From: Pseudomonas saxonica
Lineage (GTDB): Bacteria > Pseudomonadota > Gammaproteobacteria > Pseudomonadales > Pseudomonadaceae
Direction: 5' to 3'
DNA length: 64,000 bases
Assembly: GCF_007858365.1 (NCBI RefSeq)
Contig: NZ_VFIO01000009.1
Location: forward strand, 112,964-176,963
Made by a program: the position numbers and the translations under genes
Shown: positions 17,665 to 26,797 of the stretch, one piece after another
Layout of the letters: the number at the start of each line of letters is the position of its first letter
Position numbering within the stretch: the stretch's first letter is position 1
The notes under the pieces: generated by a model
What the model was told of the DNA's origin: nothing
Database searches by the model: none
What the model saw: only the letters and a program-made list of their open reading frames with translations

Positions 17665-19146
17665 ATGAGCAAAGAAGTACTGCTGGTTGTTGAGTCGGTG
17701 TCCAATGAAAAGGGCGTACCGGCAAACGTTATTTTTGAGGCGCTGGAATTGGCTTTGGCCACTGCGACCAAAAAACGTTTTGAAGACGAAGTCGATCTGC
17801 GTGTGGAAATCAATCGCCACACCGGTAACTATGAGACTTTCCGTCGCTGGACTGTGGTCGAAGACGAAGATCTGGATGATCCAGCAATCGAGTTGGCGGT
17901 AGACCAGGCCCAAGCGAAACAGCCAGGCGCTGTAGCTGGCGATATTATCGAAGAGAAAATCGATTCTATCGAATTCGGTCGGATCGCTGCACAAACGGCC
18001 AAACAGGTCATTGTGCAAAAAGTCCGCGAAGCTGAGCGTGCTCAAGTAGTCGATGCTTATCGTGAGCGTCTGGGCGAAATCATTTCGGGCACCGTTAAAA
18101 AGGTGACACGTGACAATGTGATCGTTGATCTGGGTAACAACGCTGAAGCGTTGCTGGCCCGTGAAGACATCATTTCGCGTGAAACCTTCCGCGTTGGCGT
18201 ACGCCTTCGCGCGCTGCTCAAGGAAATTCGTACCGAGAACCGCGGTCCTCAACTGATTTTGTCGCGTACAGCGCCAGAAATGTTGATCGAGCTGTTCCGT
18301 ATTGAAGTTCCAGAGATCTCCGAAGGTCTGATCGAAGTGATGGCGGCCTCCCGCGATCCTGGATCTCGCGCTAAAATAGCCGTTCGCTCCAAAGATAAAC
18401 GCATTGATCCGCAAGGTGCTTGCATTGGTATGCGCGGTTCGCGCGTCCAGGCAGTGTCTGGCGAATTGGGCGGAGAGCGAGTGGATATCGTCCTTTGGGA
18501 TGACAACCCGGCGCAGTTCGTGATCAACGCAATGTCGCCAGCTGAAGTAGCGGCAATTATTGTTGACGAAGATGCCCATGCAATGGACATCGCCGTTGGC
18601 GCAGACAATCTGGCCCAGGCGATTGGTCGCGGCGGTCAGAACGTACGTTTGGCTAGCCAGTTGACTGGCTGGACCTTGAACGTGATGACCGAATCGGACA
18701 TCCAGGCTAAACAGCAAGCAGAAACCGGCGACATCCTGCGTAACTTCATCGAAGAGCTGGAAGTTGATGAAGACCTCGCGCAGGTACTGGTTGATGAAGG
18801 CTTTACCAGCCTGGAAGAGATTGCCTACGTACCGGTGGAGGAAATGCTCAACATCGATGGCTTTGACGAAGATACCGTCAACGAGCTTCGCGCTCGAGCC
18901 AAGGATCGTTTGTTGACTAAAGCCATCGCTACTGAGGAAAAGCTGGCAGACGCCCATCCGGCCGAAGACCTGCTCTCGCTTGAGGGTATGGACAAGGATT
19001 TGGCGATGGAACTGGCGGTGCGCGGCGTAATTACCCGCGAAGACCTGGCCGAGCAGTCTATTGACGATCTGCTCGACATCGACGGCATTGACTCAGATCG
19101 TGCCGGCAAGTTGATCATGGCCGCCCGAGCCCATTGGTTCGAGTAA
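17665..19146 (+). CDS. nusA: Transcription termination/antitermination factor NusA
   Basis: Binds RNA polymerase and nascent RNA to modulate pausing, termination and antitermination. The 493 residues contain the NusA N domain, an S1 domain (near 135-200), two KH domains (with IDPQGACIGMRGSRVQ and IGRGGQNVRLASQLTG), and two acidic helix-hairpin repeats at the C-terminus, the gammaproteobacterial form. The ATG at 17665 (MSKEVLLVVESVSNEKG) is preferred over a TTG at 17644. infB follows after 27 bases. Confidence 0.98.
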   Translation: MSKEVLLVVESVSNEKGVPANVIFEALELALATATKKRFEDEVDLRVEINRHTGNYETFRRWTVVEDEDLDDPAIELAVDQAQAKQPGAVAGDIIEEKIDSIEFGRIAAQTAKQVIVQKVREAERAQVVDAYRERLGEIISGTVKKVTRDNVIVDLGNNAEALLAREDIISRETFRVGVRLRALLKEIRTENRGPQLILSRTAPEMLIELFRIEVPEISEGLIEVMAASRDPGSRAKIAVRSKDKRIDPQGACIGMRGSRVQAVSGELGGERVDIVLWDDNPAQFVINAMSPAEVAAIIVDEDAHAMDIAVGADNLAQAIGRGGQNVRLASQLTGWTLNVMTESDIQAKQQAETGDILRNFIEELEVDEDLAQVLVDEGFTSLEEIAYVPVEEMLNIDGFDEDTVNELRARAKDRLLTKAIATEEKLADAHPAEDLLSLEGMDKDLAMELAVRGVITREDLAEQSIDDLLDIDGIDSDRAGKLIMAARAHWFE

Positions 19147-19173
19147 CTAGGCGCGGCCTGAGGAGAGAAATGC

Positions 19174-21678
19174 ATGACGCAAGTCACGGTGAAACAACTG
19201 GCCGATGAGGTCAAAACACCGGTTGAGCGCCTGTTGCAGCAGATGCGTGAGGCAGGTCTGCCGCACACCGCCGCCGAGCAGAATGTAACCGACAGTGAGA
19301 AGCAAGCTCTGCTGACTCACTTGAAAAGCAGCCACAAGGCTAAAGTGGAAGAACCGCGCAAAATCACTTTGCAGCGTAAAACCACAAGCACCCTGCGTGT
19401 TGCTGGCAGCAAAAGCATCAGCGTTGAAGTGCGCAAGAAGAAAGTCTTCGTACAGCGCAGCCCGGAAGAAATTGAAGCCGAGCGCAAACGTGAGATGGAT
19501 GAACGCCGCGCAGTAGAAAATGCTGCACGTCAAAAGGCTGAAGAAGAGTCCAAGCGTCGCGCCGAAGAAGAAGCGCGCCGTCAGCCTGCTCAAGCTGCTG
19601 CCCCGGCAGCCGCAGCGCCTGCACCTGTGCAAGCAGCTCCGGCTCCGAGCGCGGCACCTGCTCCAGCGCCTGCTGATGCACGCAAGCGTGACGAACAGCG
19701 TCGCCCGGACAAACCACGTGCCGATGATAACAATCGTCGTGGTAACAGCGACGGTGATCGCAAGAACGCTCCGCATCGTGCTTCGGTTAAAGAAAAAGCA
19801 CCGACGCCACGTGTTGCTCCGCGCACTTCCGATGAAGAAAGCGATAGCTTCCGTCGTGGTGGCCGTGGCAAGGGCAAGCTGAAGAAACGTAACGCTCACG
19901 GTTTCCAGAGCCCAACCGGCCCTGTGGTTCGTGACGTTCAGATCGGCGAGACCATCACTGTTGGCGATTTGGCCGCACAGATGTCGGTCAAGGCTGCTGA
20001 AGTCATCAAGTTCATGTTCAAGCTGGGTACGCCAGCGACCATCAACCAGGTACTGGATCAGGAAACTGCTCAACTGGTTGCTGAGGAACTGGGCCACAAA
20101 GTGACTTTGGTTAGCGACAACGCCCTGGAAGATTCCCTGGCCGAGTCCCTGAAGTTTGAAGGCGAGTCGTTCTCCCGTGCACCGGTTGTGACCGTAATGG
20201 GCCACGTTGACCACGGTAAAACGTCCCTGCTCGACTACATCCGTCGTGCCAAAGTAGCTGCTGGCGAAGCCGGTGGTATTACTCAGCACATCGGTGCATA
20301 CCACGTTGAAACCGAACGCGGCATGGTTACGTTCCTCGATACCCCGGGTCACGCTGCGTTTACCGCAATGCGTGCACGTGGTGCCAAGGCGACTGACATC
20401 GTGATTCTGGTTGTGGCTGCAGACGACGGTGTAATGCCGCAGACCATCGAAGCTGTTCAGCATGCGAAAGCAGCTGGTGTGCCGCTGGTGGTTGCAGTGA
20501 ACAAAATCGACAAGCCAGGTGCTGATCTCGATCGCATCCGCAGCGAGTTGTCCGTTCACGGCGTGACGTCGGAAGAGTGGGGTGGTGACACTCCGTTTGT
20601 TTCGGTCTCGGCGAAAATGGGTACCGGCGTTGACGAATTGCTCGAAGCCGTATTGCTGCAAGCTGAAGTTCTGGAACTCAAAGCCACTCCATCGGCTCCT
20701 GGCCGTGGCGTAGTGGTTGAGTCCCGTCTGGACAAAGGCCGCGGTCCTGTTGCAACCGTTCTGGTTCAAGACGGTACTCTGCGCCAAGGCGACATGGTTC
20801 TGGTCGGCTCCAACTACGGCCGCATCCGCGCCATGCTCGATGAGAACGGCAAGCCTATCAAGGAAGCCGGTCCATCCATCCCTGTCGAGATTCTCGGCCT
20901 GGACGGTACGCCAGATGCTGGCGACGAGATGAGCGTAATGACTGACGAGAAGAAGGCGCGTGAAGTTGCCCTGTTCCGTCAAGGCAAGTTCCGCGAAGTG
21001 AAACTGGCGCGTGCTCACGCAGGCAAGCTGGAAAACATCTTCGAGAACATGGGCCAAGAAGAGAAGAAGACGCTTAACATCGTCCTCAAATCTGACGTCC
21101 GTGGTTCGTTGGAAGCTTTGCAGGGCGCTCTTAGTGGCCTGGGTAACGACGAAGTGCAAGTGCGCGTAGTGGGCGGCGGCGTCGGTGGTATCACCGAAAG
21201 CGACGCTAACCTGGCACTGGCTTCCAACGCTGTATTGTTCGGCTTCAACGTGCGTGCTGATGCAGGCGCTCGTAAGATTGTCGAGCAAGAAGGCCTGGAC
21301 ATGCGTTACTACAACGTCATCTACGACATCATCGAAGACGTCAAGAAAGCCCTTACCGGCATGCTTGGCAGCGACGTTCGGGAGAATATCCTGGGTATTG
21401 CTGAAGTCCGCGACGTGTTCCGTTCGCCTAAGTTCGGTGCAATTGCTGGCTGTATGGTGCTGGAAGGTGTTGTTCACCGTAACCGTCCAATCCGCGTACT
21501 GCGTGACGACATCGTTATCTTCGAAGGCGAGCTGGAATCCCTGCGCCGCTTCAAGGATGACGCTGCCGAAGTGCGTGCCGGCATGGAATGCGGTATCGGC
21601 GTCAAGAGCTACAACGACGTTAAAGTCGGTGACAAGATCGAAGTGTTCGAGAAGGTTCAGGTTGCTCGCAGCCTGTAA
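19174..21678 (+). CDS. infB: Translation initiation factor IF-2
   Basis: GTPase that places fMet-tRNA on the 30S subunit. The 834 residues begin with an IF2-N domain (MTQVTVKQLADEVKTPVERLL), then a low-complexity Ala/Pro/Arg/Glu linker to about residue 235, a second IF2-N domain, the G domain with GHVDHGK at 343-349, DTPGH and NKID, and the C-terminal domains that bind fMet-tRNA. Shorter in-frame starts (IF2 beta/gamma forms known in E. coli) cannot be judged here. An 855-codon antisense frame is a shadow. Confidence 0.99.
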   Translation: MTQVTVKQLADEVKTPVERLLQQMREAGLPHTAAEQNVTDSEKQALLTHLKSSHKAKVEEPRKITLQRKTTSTLRVAGSKSISVEVRKKKVFVQRSPEEIEAERKREMDERRAVENAARQKAEEESKRRAEEEARRQPAQAAAPAAAAPAPVQAAPAPSAAPAPAPADARKRDEQRRPDKPRADDNNRRGNSDGDRKNAPHRASVKEKAPTPRVAPRTSDEESDSFRRGGRGKGKLKKRNAHGFQSPTGPVVRDVQIGETITVGDLAAQMSVKAAEVIKFMFKLGTPATINQVLDQETAQLVAEELGHKVTLVSDNALEDSLAESLKFEGESFSRAPVVTVMGHVDHGKTSLLDYIRRAKVAAGEAGGITQHIGAYHVETERGMVTFLDTPGHAAFTAMRARGAKATDIVILVVAADDGVMPQTIEAVQHAKAAGVPLVVAVNKIDKPGADLDRIRSELSVHGVTSEEWGGDTPFVSVSAKMGTGVDELLEAVLLQAEVLELKATPSAPGRGVVVESRLDKGRGPVATVLVQDGTLRQGDMVLVGSNYGRIRAMLDENGKPIKEAGPSIPVEILGLDGTPDAGDEMSVMTDEKKAREVALFRQGKFREVKLARAHAGKLENIFENMGQEEKKTLNIVLKSDVRGSLEALQGALSGLGNDEVQVRVVGGGVGGITESDANLALASNAVLFGFNVRADAGARKIVEQEGLDMRYYNVIYDIIEDVKKALTGMLGSDVRENILGIAEVRDVFRSPKFGAIAGCMVLEGVVHRNRPIRVLRDDIVIFEGELESLRRFKDDAAEVRAGMECGIGVKSYNDVKVGDKIEVFEKVQVARSL

Positions 21679-21749
21679 ACCGCGAACCTCAAGAGCAAAG
21701 ACGAGCCGCAGCATGCAGATGCAGTGCGCTCTGTCTGGACTCTAAACGC

Positions 21750-21783
21750 AACGCCCGGTCCGGCTTTTGTCTGGCCGGGCGTT
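21750..21783 (+). terminator. hairpin between infB and rbfA
   Basis: AACGCCCGG (21750-21758) pairs with CCGGGCGTT (21775-21783). The loop is 16 bases and only T remains after the stem, so it probably slows or partly ends transcription rather than isolating rbfA. Confidence 0.45.
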
Positions 21784-21836
21784 TGCCGCTTTCAGAACGC
21801 ATGGGTTTCCCATGGGTGAGTAACAGGTAACAAGAC

Positions 21837-22238
21837 ATGGCAAAAGAATACAGCCGTACCCAACGTATCGGCGATCAGATGCAGCGTGAGCTGGCACAGC
21901 TGATCCGTCGCGAAGTTAAAGACCCGCGCGTGGGTCTGGTCACTATTACTGCGGTAGAAGTCAGCCGTGACGTTGGTCACGCCAAGATTTTCATTACGGT
22001 AATGGGTCAGGACAACGCTGAAGATATTGCTCAGACCATCAAGGTTCTGAACTCCGCTGCAGGCTTCCTGCGCATGCAACTGGCGCGTGAAATGAAGCTG
22101 CGCAGTGTTCCTCAGTTGCATTTCCACTATGACGAAAGCGTTGTACGTGGCGCTCATCTGTCCGCTTTGATCGAGCGTGCAGTGGCTGAAGACAATCAGC
22201 ACCCTGAAGCCACCGCTCCTGAAGACACCAAGGAGTAA
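21837..22238 (+). CDS. rbfA: 30S ribosome-binding factor RbfA
   Basis: Late 16S rRNA maturation and cold-adaptation factor. The 133 residues form one KH-type domain starting MAKEYSRTQRIGDQMQRELAQLIRREVKDPRVG, with LRSVPQLHFHYDESVVRG near the end and an acidic tail. truB starts three bases after the stop. Confidence 0.97.
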   Translation: MAKEYSRTQRIGDQMQRELAQLIRREVKDPRVGLVTITAVEVSRDVGHAKIFITVMGQDNAEDIAQTIKVLNSAAGFLRMQLAREMKLRSVPQLHFHYDESVVRGAHLSALIERAVAEDNQHPEATAPEDTKE

Positions 22239-22241
22239 CCG

Positions 22242-23159
22242 GTGGCTCAGGTCAAGCGTATCCGTCGTAACGTCAGTGGCATCATCCTGCTCGATAAGCC
22301 GCTTGGGTTTACCTCCAACGCGGCTTTGCAGAAAGTCCGCTGGCTGCTCAATGCTGAAAAGGCAGGGCACACCGGTAGTCTCGATCCTTTGGCCAGCGGC
22401 GTCTTGCCGTTGTGCTTTGGCGAGGCCACCAAGTTTTCGCAATACCTGCTCGATTCCGACAAGGGTTATGAAACCTTGATGCAATTGGGCAAGACTACGA
22501 CAACGGCCGATGCCGAAGGCGAGGTTTTACAGACGCGCCCGGTGACCGTTGGTCGCGCCGATATTGAAGCTGTATTGCCGAAATTTCGCGGGCAAATCAG
22601 TCAGATACCGCCGATGTACTCTGCTCTCAAACGTGATGGCCAGCCCCTTTACAAGTTGGCACGTGCAGGCGAAGTGGTGGAGCGTGAACCGCGTTCTGTT
22701 ACTATTACCCGCCTCGAATTGTTGGCCAGCGAAGGCGACACTGCACGCTTGGCCGTCGACTGCACTAAAGGCACTTATATCCGTACCCTGGTGGAAGATA
22801 TTGGTGAGCAATTAGGGTGCGGTGCATACGTTGCAGAACTGCGTCGTACGCATGCAGGCCCGTTTAGCCTGGCCCAAACCGTCACGTTGGAAGAGCTGGA
22901 AGCTGTGCATGCCGAAGGTGGTAACGAAGCGGTGGATCGTTTCCTGATGCCTTCAGACAGCGGTTTGCTTGATTGGCCGTTACTGCACTTTTCGGAGGCT
23001 AGCGCGTTTTACTGGCTCAATGGCCAGCCAGTACGCGCTCCCGATGCGCCCAAGTTCGGCATGGTGCGGGTACAAGATCACAACGGTCGCTTTATCGGTA
23101 TCGGTGAAGTGAGCGAAGACGGGCGCATTGCGCCGCGTCGACTGATTCGGTCGGAATGA
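22242..23159 (+). CDS. truB: tRNA pseudouridine-55 synthase TruB
   Basis: Makes pseudouridine 55 in the T loop of tRNAs. The 305 residues have the catalytic Asp48 in GHTGSLDPLASGVLPLC, the conserved LLDKPLGFTSN start and a C-terminal PUA-like domain. GTG start preceded by CAAGGAGTAACCG. Confidence 0.97.
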   Translation: MAQVKRIRRNVSGIILLDKPLGFTSNAALQKVRWLLNAEKAGHTGSLDPLASGVLPLCFGEATKFSQYLLDSDKGYETLMQLGKTTTTADAEGEVLQTRPVTVGRADIEAVLPKFRGQISQIPPMYSALKRDGQPLYKLARAGEVVEREPRSVTITRLELLASEGDTARLAVDCTKGTYIRTLVEDIGEQLGCGAYVAELRRTHAGPFSLAQTVTLEELEAVHAEGGNEAVDRFLMPSDSGLLDWPLLHFSEASAFYWLNGQPVRAPDAPKFGMVRVQDHNGRFIGIGEVSEDGRIAPRRLIRSE

Positions 23160-23169
23160 CCGGAACAGG

Positions 23170-23199
23170 CCGGGCCGGGATGTTATTGTCCCGGGCCGG
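23170..23199 (+). promoter_or_regulatory. long GC-rich hairpin between truB and rpsO
   Basis: CCGGGCCGGGA (23170-23180) and TCCCGGGCCGG (23189-23199) pair over 11 positions with one mismatch around TGTTATTG. There is no T tract; it is probably a processing or stability element. A second hairpin, CGAGGA/TCCTCG, lies at about 23252-23267 in the rpsO leader. Confidence 0.5.
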
Positions 23200-23322
23200 A
23201 CTGAAACGAGGGTGGCTGTTATTAGGCACGGTCACATCTCATTTTTAAATACGAGGATTTGTCCTCGGCCTATTGGATCTGTCTTGTTCGCAAGCAGACC
23301 CCTAATTGAAAGGAAATGCCTC

Positions 23323-23592
23323 ATGGCACTGACAATCGAACACAAAGCAGAAATCGTAAAAGACTACCAGCAAGCTCCAGGTGATACAGGTTCTCCAGAA
23401 GTGCAGGTTGCACTGCTGACCTTTAACATCAACACGCTGCAAGGTCACTTCAAAGCTAACAGCAAAGATCACCACTCCCGTCGTGGTCTGATCCGCATGG
23501 TAAACCAGCGTCGTAAGCTGCTGGACTACCTGAAAGGCAAAAACGTTGAGCGTTACAAAGCGCTGATCGCTCGCCTGGGTCTGCGTCGCTAA
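23323..23592 (+). CDS. rpsO: 30S ribosomal protein S15
   Basis: Primary 16S rRNA-binding protein of the small-subunit platform. The 89 residues start MALTIEHKAEIVKDYQQAPGD and contain the typical HHSRRGLIRMVNQRRKLLDYLK. The ATG at 23323 follows AAAGGAAATGCCTC; the frame is open further upstream but that part is leader. rpsO is followed by pnp as in E. coli, where S15 represses itself through a leader structure. Confidence 0.98.
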   Translation: MALTIEHKAEIVKDYQQAPGDTGSPEVQVALLTFNINTLQGHFKANSKDHHSRRGLIRMVNQRRKLLDYLKGKNVERYKALIARLGLRR

Positions 23593-23606
23593 TAGCGATG
23601 TTGCTA

Positions 23607-23669
23607 GAGGCTGGTTGTCTGTCGTGTGTCTGCGGGTTTCCCGCAGACTCGTGGCAGGCTTCCAGCCTC
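23607..23669 (+). promoter_or_regulatory. two-part hairpin between rpsO and pnp
   Basis: An inner perfect stem GTCTGCGGG (23628-23636)/CCCGCAGAC (23640-23648) sits inside an outer stem GAGGCTGG (23607-23614)/CCAGCCTC (23662-23669). It occupies the place of the RNase III-cut pnp leader hairpin of E. coli through which PNPase represses itself. The same role here is inference; the inner hairpin may also end part of the rpsO transcripts. Confidence 0.6.
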
Positions 23670-23816
23670 AAGTTTTATCTGGGCTACCCGGATTCTTACG
23701 AAAACTTTCCGCTCGGGCTGTTTTCGTAAGCATCTTGAATCGGGTCAATACCCGATGTTGCACAGGACTTTCGCAAGAAACCCGTTCCCCAAGAGCCACA
23801 AAGAAGGTAGGACACC

Positions 23817-25922
23817 GTGAACCCGGTTATCAAAAAATTTCAGTTCGGTCAGTCGACCGTTACTCTCGAGACTGGCCGTATCGCCCGTCAGGCCTCCGGC
23901 GCAGTATTGGTCACCGTTGACGACGACGTCAGCGTGTTGGTGACTGTAGTCGGTGCCAAGCAGGCTGATCCAGGCAAGGGTTTCTTCCCTCTGTCCGTTC
24001 ACTACCAAGAAAAAACCTACGCTGCCGGTAAAATTCCAGGTGGTTTCTTCAAGCGTGAAGGTCGCCCTTCCGAGAAAGAAACCCTGACCTCGCGCCTGAT
24101 CGACCGTCCGATCCGTCCGCTGTTTCCAGAAGGCTTCATGAACGAAGTGCAGGTTGTCTGCACCGTTCTGTCTACCAGCAAGAAAACCGATCCGGACGTC
24201 GCTGCGATGATCGGTACTTCGGCTGCATTGGCAATCTCCGGTATTCCTTTTGATGGCCCAATCGGCGCTGCACGCGTTGCTTACCACGAAAGCACTGGCT
24301 ACCTGCTGAACCCAACCTACGAGCAACTGGCTGCTTCAAGCCTGGACATGGTTGTTGCCGGTACATCTGAAGCCGTGTTGATGGTTGAATCGGAAGCTAA
24401 AGAGCTGACCGAAGACCAAATGCTGGGCGCTGTCCTGTTTGCTCACGACGAGTTCCAGGTCGTTATCCAGGCAGTTAAAGAACTGGCTGCCGAAGCTGCC
24501 AAGCCAACCTGGGACTGGGTTGCTGCTCCAGAAGCCACCGAACTGTTGGGCGCTATCCGTGCCGAGTTTGGCGAGGCGATCTCTCAGGCTTACACCATCA
24601 CCGTCAAGGCAGACCGTTACGCGCGTCTGGGCGAGTTGAAGGATCAGGTTGTAGCCAAGTTCTCCGGTGAAGAAGGCCAGCCTTCGTCCAGCGAAGTCAA
24701 AGCTGCTTTCGGCGAAATTGAATACCGCACCGTTCGCGAAAACATCGTTAATGGTAAGCCGCGCATCGATGGCCGTGACACTAAAACTGTTCGCCCGTTG
24801 AACATCGAAGTGGGTGTTCTGCCTAAGACCCACGGTTCGGCTCTGTTCACCCGTGGCGAAACTCAGGCTCTGGTTGTTGCCACTCTGGGTACTGCCCGTG
24901 ACGCACAGCTGCTGGACACCCTGGAAGGCGAGAAAAAAGACCCGTTCATGCTGCACTACAACTTCCCTCCGTTCTCGGTAGGTGAGTGTGGTCGTATGGG
25001 TGGTGCAGGTCGTCGCGAAATCGGCCACGGCCGTCTGGCTCGTCGTTCTGTTCAGGCCATGCTGCCTGCTGCTGATGTATTCCCGTACACCATCCGTGTT
25101 GTATCGGAAATCACCGAATCCAACGGTTCCAGCTCGATGGCATCGGTGTGCGGTGCTTCGTTGGCGCTGATGGACGCTGGTGTTCCGATGAAGGCACCCG
25201 TTGCCGGTATCGCCATGGGTCTGGTTAAAGAAGGCGAGAAATTCGCAGTTCTGACCGACATCCTGGGTGACGAAGACCACTTGGGCGACATGGACTTCAA
25301 AGTAGCCGGTACCGCTAAAGGTGTTACCGCGCTGCAGATGGACATCAAGATCAAAGGCATCACCGAAGAAATCATGGAGATCGCACTGGGCCAAGCCCTG
25401 GATGCTCGCCTGAACATCTTGGGTCAGATGAACCAGATCATCGGTCAGTCGCGTAACGAACTGTCGGCCAACGCTCCGACCATGATCGCGATGAAAATCG
25501 ACACCGACAAAATCCGTGATGTGATCGGTAAAGGTGGCGCGACCATCCGTGCGATCTGCGAAGAAACCAAAGCTTCGATCGATATCGAAGACGACGGTTC
25601 GATCAAGATCTTCGGCGAATCCAAAGAAGCCGCAGAAGCTGCACGTCAGCGCGTTCTTGGGATCACTGCAGAAGCAGAGATTGGCAAGATCTATGTCGGC
25701 AAGGTTGAGCGCATCGTCGATTTCGGCGCATTCGTAAACATCCTGCCAGGCAAAGACGGCCTGGTTCACATCTCGATGCTGAGCGATGCTCGTGTAGAGA
25801 AAGTGACTGACATTCTGAAAGAAGGTCAGGAAGTGGAAGTACTGGTACTGGACGTGGACAACCGCGGTCGTATCAAGCTGTCCATCAAGGACGTAGCTGC
25901 TGCCAAGGCATCGGAAGCTTAA
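23817..25922 (+). CDS. pnp: Polynucleotide phosphorylase
   Basis: Phosphorolytic 3'-5' exoribonuclease of the degradosome. The 701 residues comprise two RNase PH-like halves joined by a helical domain, the conserved FxxR and GRMGGAGRREIGHGRLA motifs, then KH (IGKGGATIRAICEETKASI) and S1 (YVGKVERIVDFGAFVNILPGKDG) domains. Start GTG with AGAAGGTAGGACACC upstream. A clean terminator follows the stop. Confidence 0.98.
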   Translation: MNPVIKKFQFGQSTVTLETGRIARQASGAVLVTVDDDVSVLVTVVGAKQADPGKGFFPLSVHYQEKTYAAGKIPGGFFKREGRPSEKETLTSRLIDRPIRPLFPEGFMNEVQVVCTVLSTSKKTDPDVAAMIGTSAALAISGIPFDGPIGAARVAYHESTGYLLNPTYEQLAASSLDMVVAGTSEAVLMVESEAKELTEDQMLGAVLFAHDEFQVVIQAVKELAAEAAKPTWDWVAAPEATELLGAIRAEFGEAISQAYTITVKADRYARLGELKDQVVAKFSGEEGQPSSSEVKAAFGEIEYRTVRENIVNGKPRIDGRDTKTVRPLNIEVGVLPKTHGSALFTRGETQALVVATLGTARDAQLLDTLEGEKKDPFMLHYNFPPFSVGECGRMGGAGRREIGHGRLARRSVQAMLPAADVFPYTIRVVSEITESNGSSSMASVCGASLALMDAGVPMKAPVAGIAMGLVKEGEKFAVLTDILGDEDHLGDMDFKVAGTAKGVTALQMDIKIKGITEEIMEIALGQALDARLNILGQMNQIIGQSRNELSANAPTMIAMKIDTDKIRDVIGKGGATIRAICEETKASIDIEDDGSIKIFGESKEAAEAARQRVLGITAEAEIGKIYVGKVERIVDFGAFVNILPGKDGLVHISMLSDARVEKVTDILKEGQEVEVLVLDVDNRGRIKLSIKDVAAAKASEA

Positions 25923-25942
25923 TCGCTCCCCACGCCTGCTTT

Positions 25943-25972
25943 AAAAAAAGGATCCTTCGGGATCCTTTTTTT
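25943..25972 (+). terminator. Terminator after pnp
   Basis: AAAAAAAGGATCC (25943-25955), tetraloop TTCG, GGATCCTTTTTTT (25960-25972). A and T tracts on either side make it usable from both strands. Confidence 0.93.
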
Positions 25973-26029
25973 ATGGCTACAGTTAAGCCAGCGCCAAAGG
26001 GCCATATGCCATGAGTTGAAAGCCGCAAC

Positions 26030-26059
26030 TTGCATGCAGATTTTTATGGCGCCATGCAA
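26030..26059 (+). promoter_or_regulatory. inverted repeat, candidate activator site for the BON gene
   Basis: TTGCATG (26030-26036) and CATGCAA (26053-26059) form a perfect inverted repeat with 16 bases between, about 100-130 bases upstream of the predicted sigma-54 start. Spacing and position are what an enhancer-binding protein needs. It is not the NtrC (TGCACCA-type) or CbrB (TGTTAC-N14-GTAACA) sequence. Confidence 0.5.
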
Positions 26060-26131
26060 ATTGCACGATCGGGTAAAAGCATGTTTTTCATAAGTCATTG
26101 ATTTATATGGTTTTTATTGTTTTCGAAAAGT

Positions 26132-26158
26132 TGGCACGTGCCCTGCAACAGTACTGAT
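26132..26158 (+). promoter_or_regulatory. Sigma-54 promoter of the BON-domain gene
   Basis: TGGCACGTGCCCTGCA carries GG at 26133-26134 and GC at 26145-26146 with exactly ten bases between, matching the -24/-12 consensus. It predicts a start near 26158, 54 bases before the ATG. The 50 bases upstream are very AT-rich, compatible with IHF-type bending. Confidence 0.8.
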
Positions 26159-26211
26159 AACCCTGCTGCTGCAAGACAGCGCAGATTCTAAAGAAGACAG
26201 GAGTTACTCGT

Positions 26212-26571
26212 ATGAAGAAGTTTGCTATCGCTGCTGCAACTGCCACCGCTCTGACCCTGACCCTGACCATGGCCAACGCCGCATTTGCTGCTCAAGCAAC
26301 CACCCAAGCACCAATGAACGTGGCTGCAGGCGAAGTTGATAAAGCCAAGGAAGCTACTTCTGATACTTGGATCACGACCAAAGTTAAATCTGATCTGCTG
26401 ACCGAAAAAGGCATTCCAGGTAGCGACATCAAAGTCGAAACCAACAAAGGTGTTGTGTCTCTGTCGTCCACTGTTGCTATCACTGACGCACAGAAAAAGA
26501 TTGCGGTCGACATCACCAAGAAAATCAAGGGCGTTAAAGCCGTTTCGGCTGATGGCCTGAAAGCTGAGTAA
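26212..26571 (+). CDS. periplasmic BON-domain protein (OsmY-like)
   Basis: A 119-residue secreted protein with a clear signal peptide (KKFAIAAATATALTLTLTMANAAFA, cut before AQATT) and one BON domain from about residue 50: WITTKVKSDLLTEKGIPGSDIKVETNKGVVSLSS followed by KKIKGVKAV. BON domains are thought to bind membranes or envelope components; OsmY of E. coli, a two-BON protein, acts as a periplasmic stress chaperone. The homologous position next to pnp is occupied by a BON gene in P. aeruginosa. It stands alone between two terminators and has a sigma-54 promoter. Exact function unknown. Confidence 0.85.
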   Translation: MKKFAIAAATATALTLTLTMANAAFAAQATTQAPMNVAAGEVDKAKEATSDTWITTKVKSDLLTEKGIPGSDIKVETNKGVVSLSSTVAITDAQKKIAVDITKKIKGVKAVSADGLKAE

Positions 26572-26670
26572 GTGTTCTGACTCGTAGAGCCAGAGTAAGT
26601 CGCAGCAGGTGATTCAACCTGCGGGCTTTCAAATCAGGTTCATGCGACGGCCACACGGATGTGGTCATTA

Positions 26671-26703
26671 CAGCCCCCGACGCTCTGCGTCGGGGGCTGT
26701 TCT
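26671..26703 (+). terminator. Terminator after the BON gene
   Basis: CAGCCCCCGACGC (26671-26683), loop TCT, GCGTCGGGGGCTG (26687-26699), then TTCT. A 13-bp perfect stem. Confidence 0.85.
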
Positions 26704-26797
26704 ATGTGCGGCCCCATAAACTGTTGCTTTGACCGACTAACGCTGAGTGTTGAGCATGAGAGGGCGCCCCTGATCCACAGCCTGGGACGATGAGCCC

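Noticed and set aside
19147..21714. 855-codon reading frame antisense to infB
   Set aside because: Same artefact: low-complexity composition, no domain, fully covered by infB.
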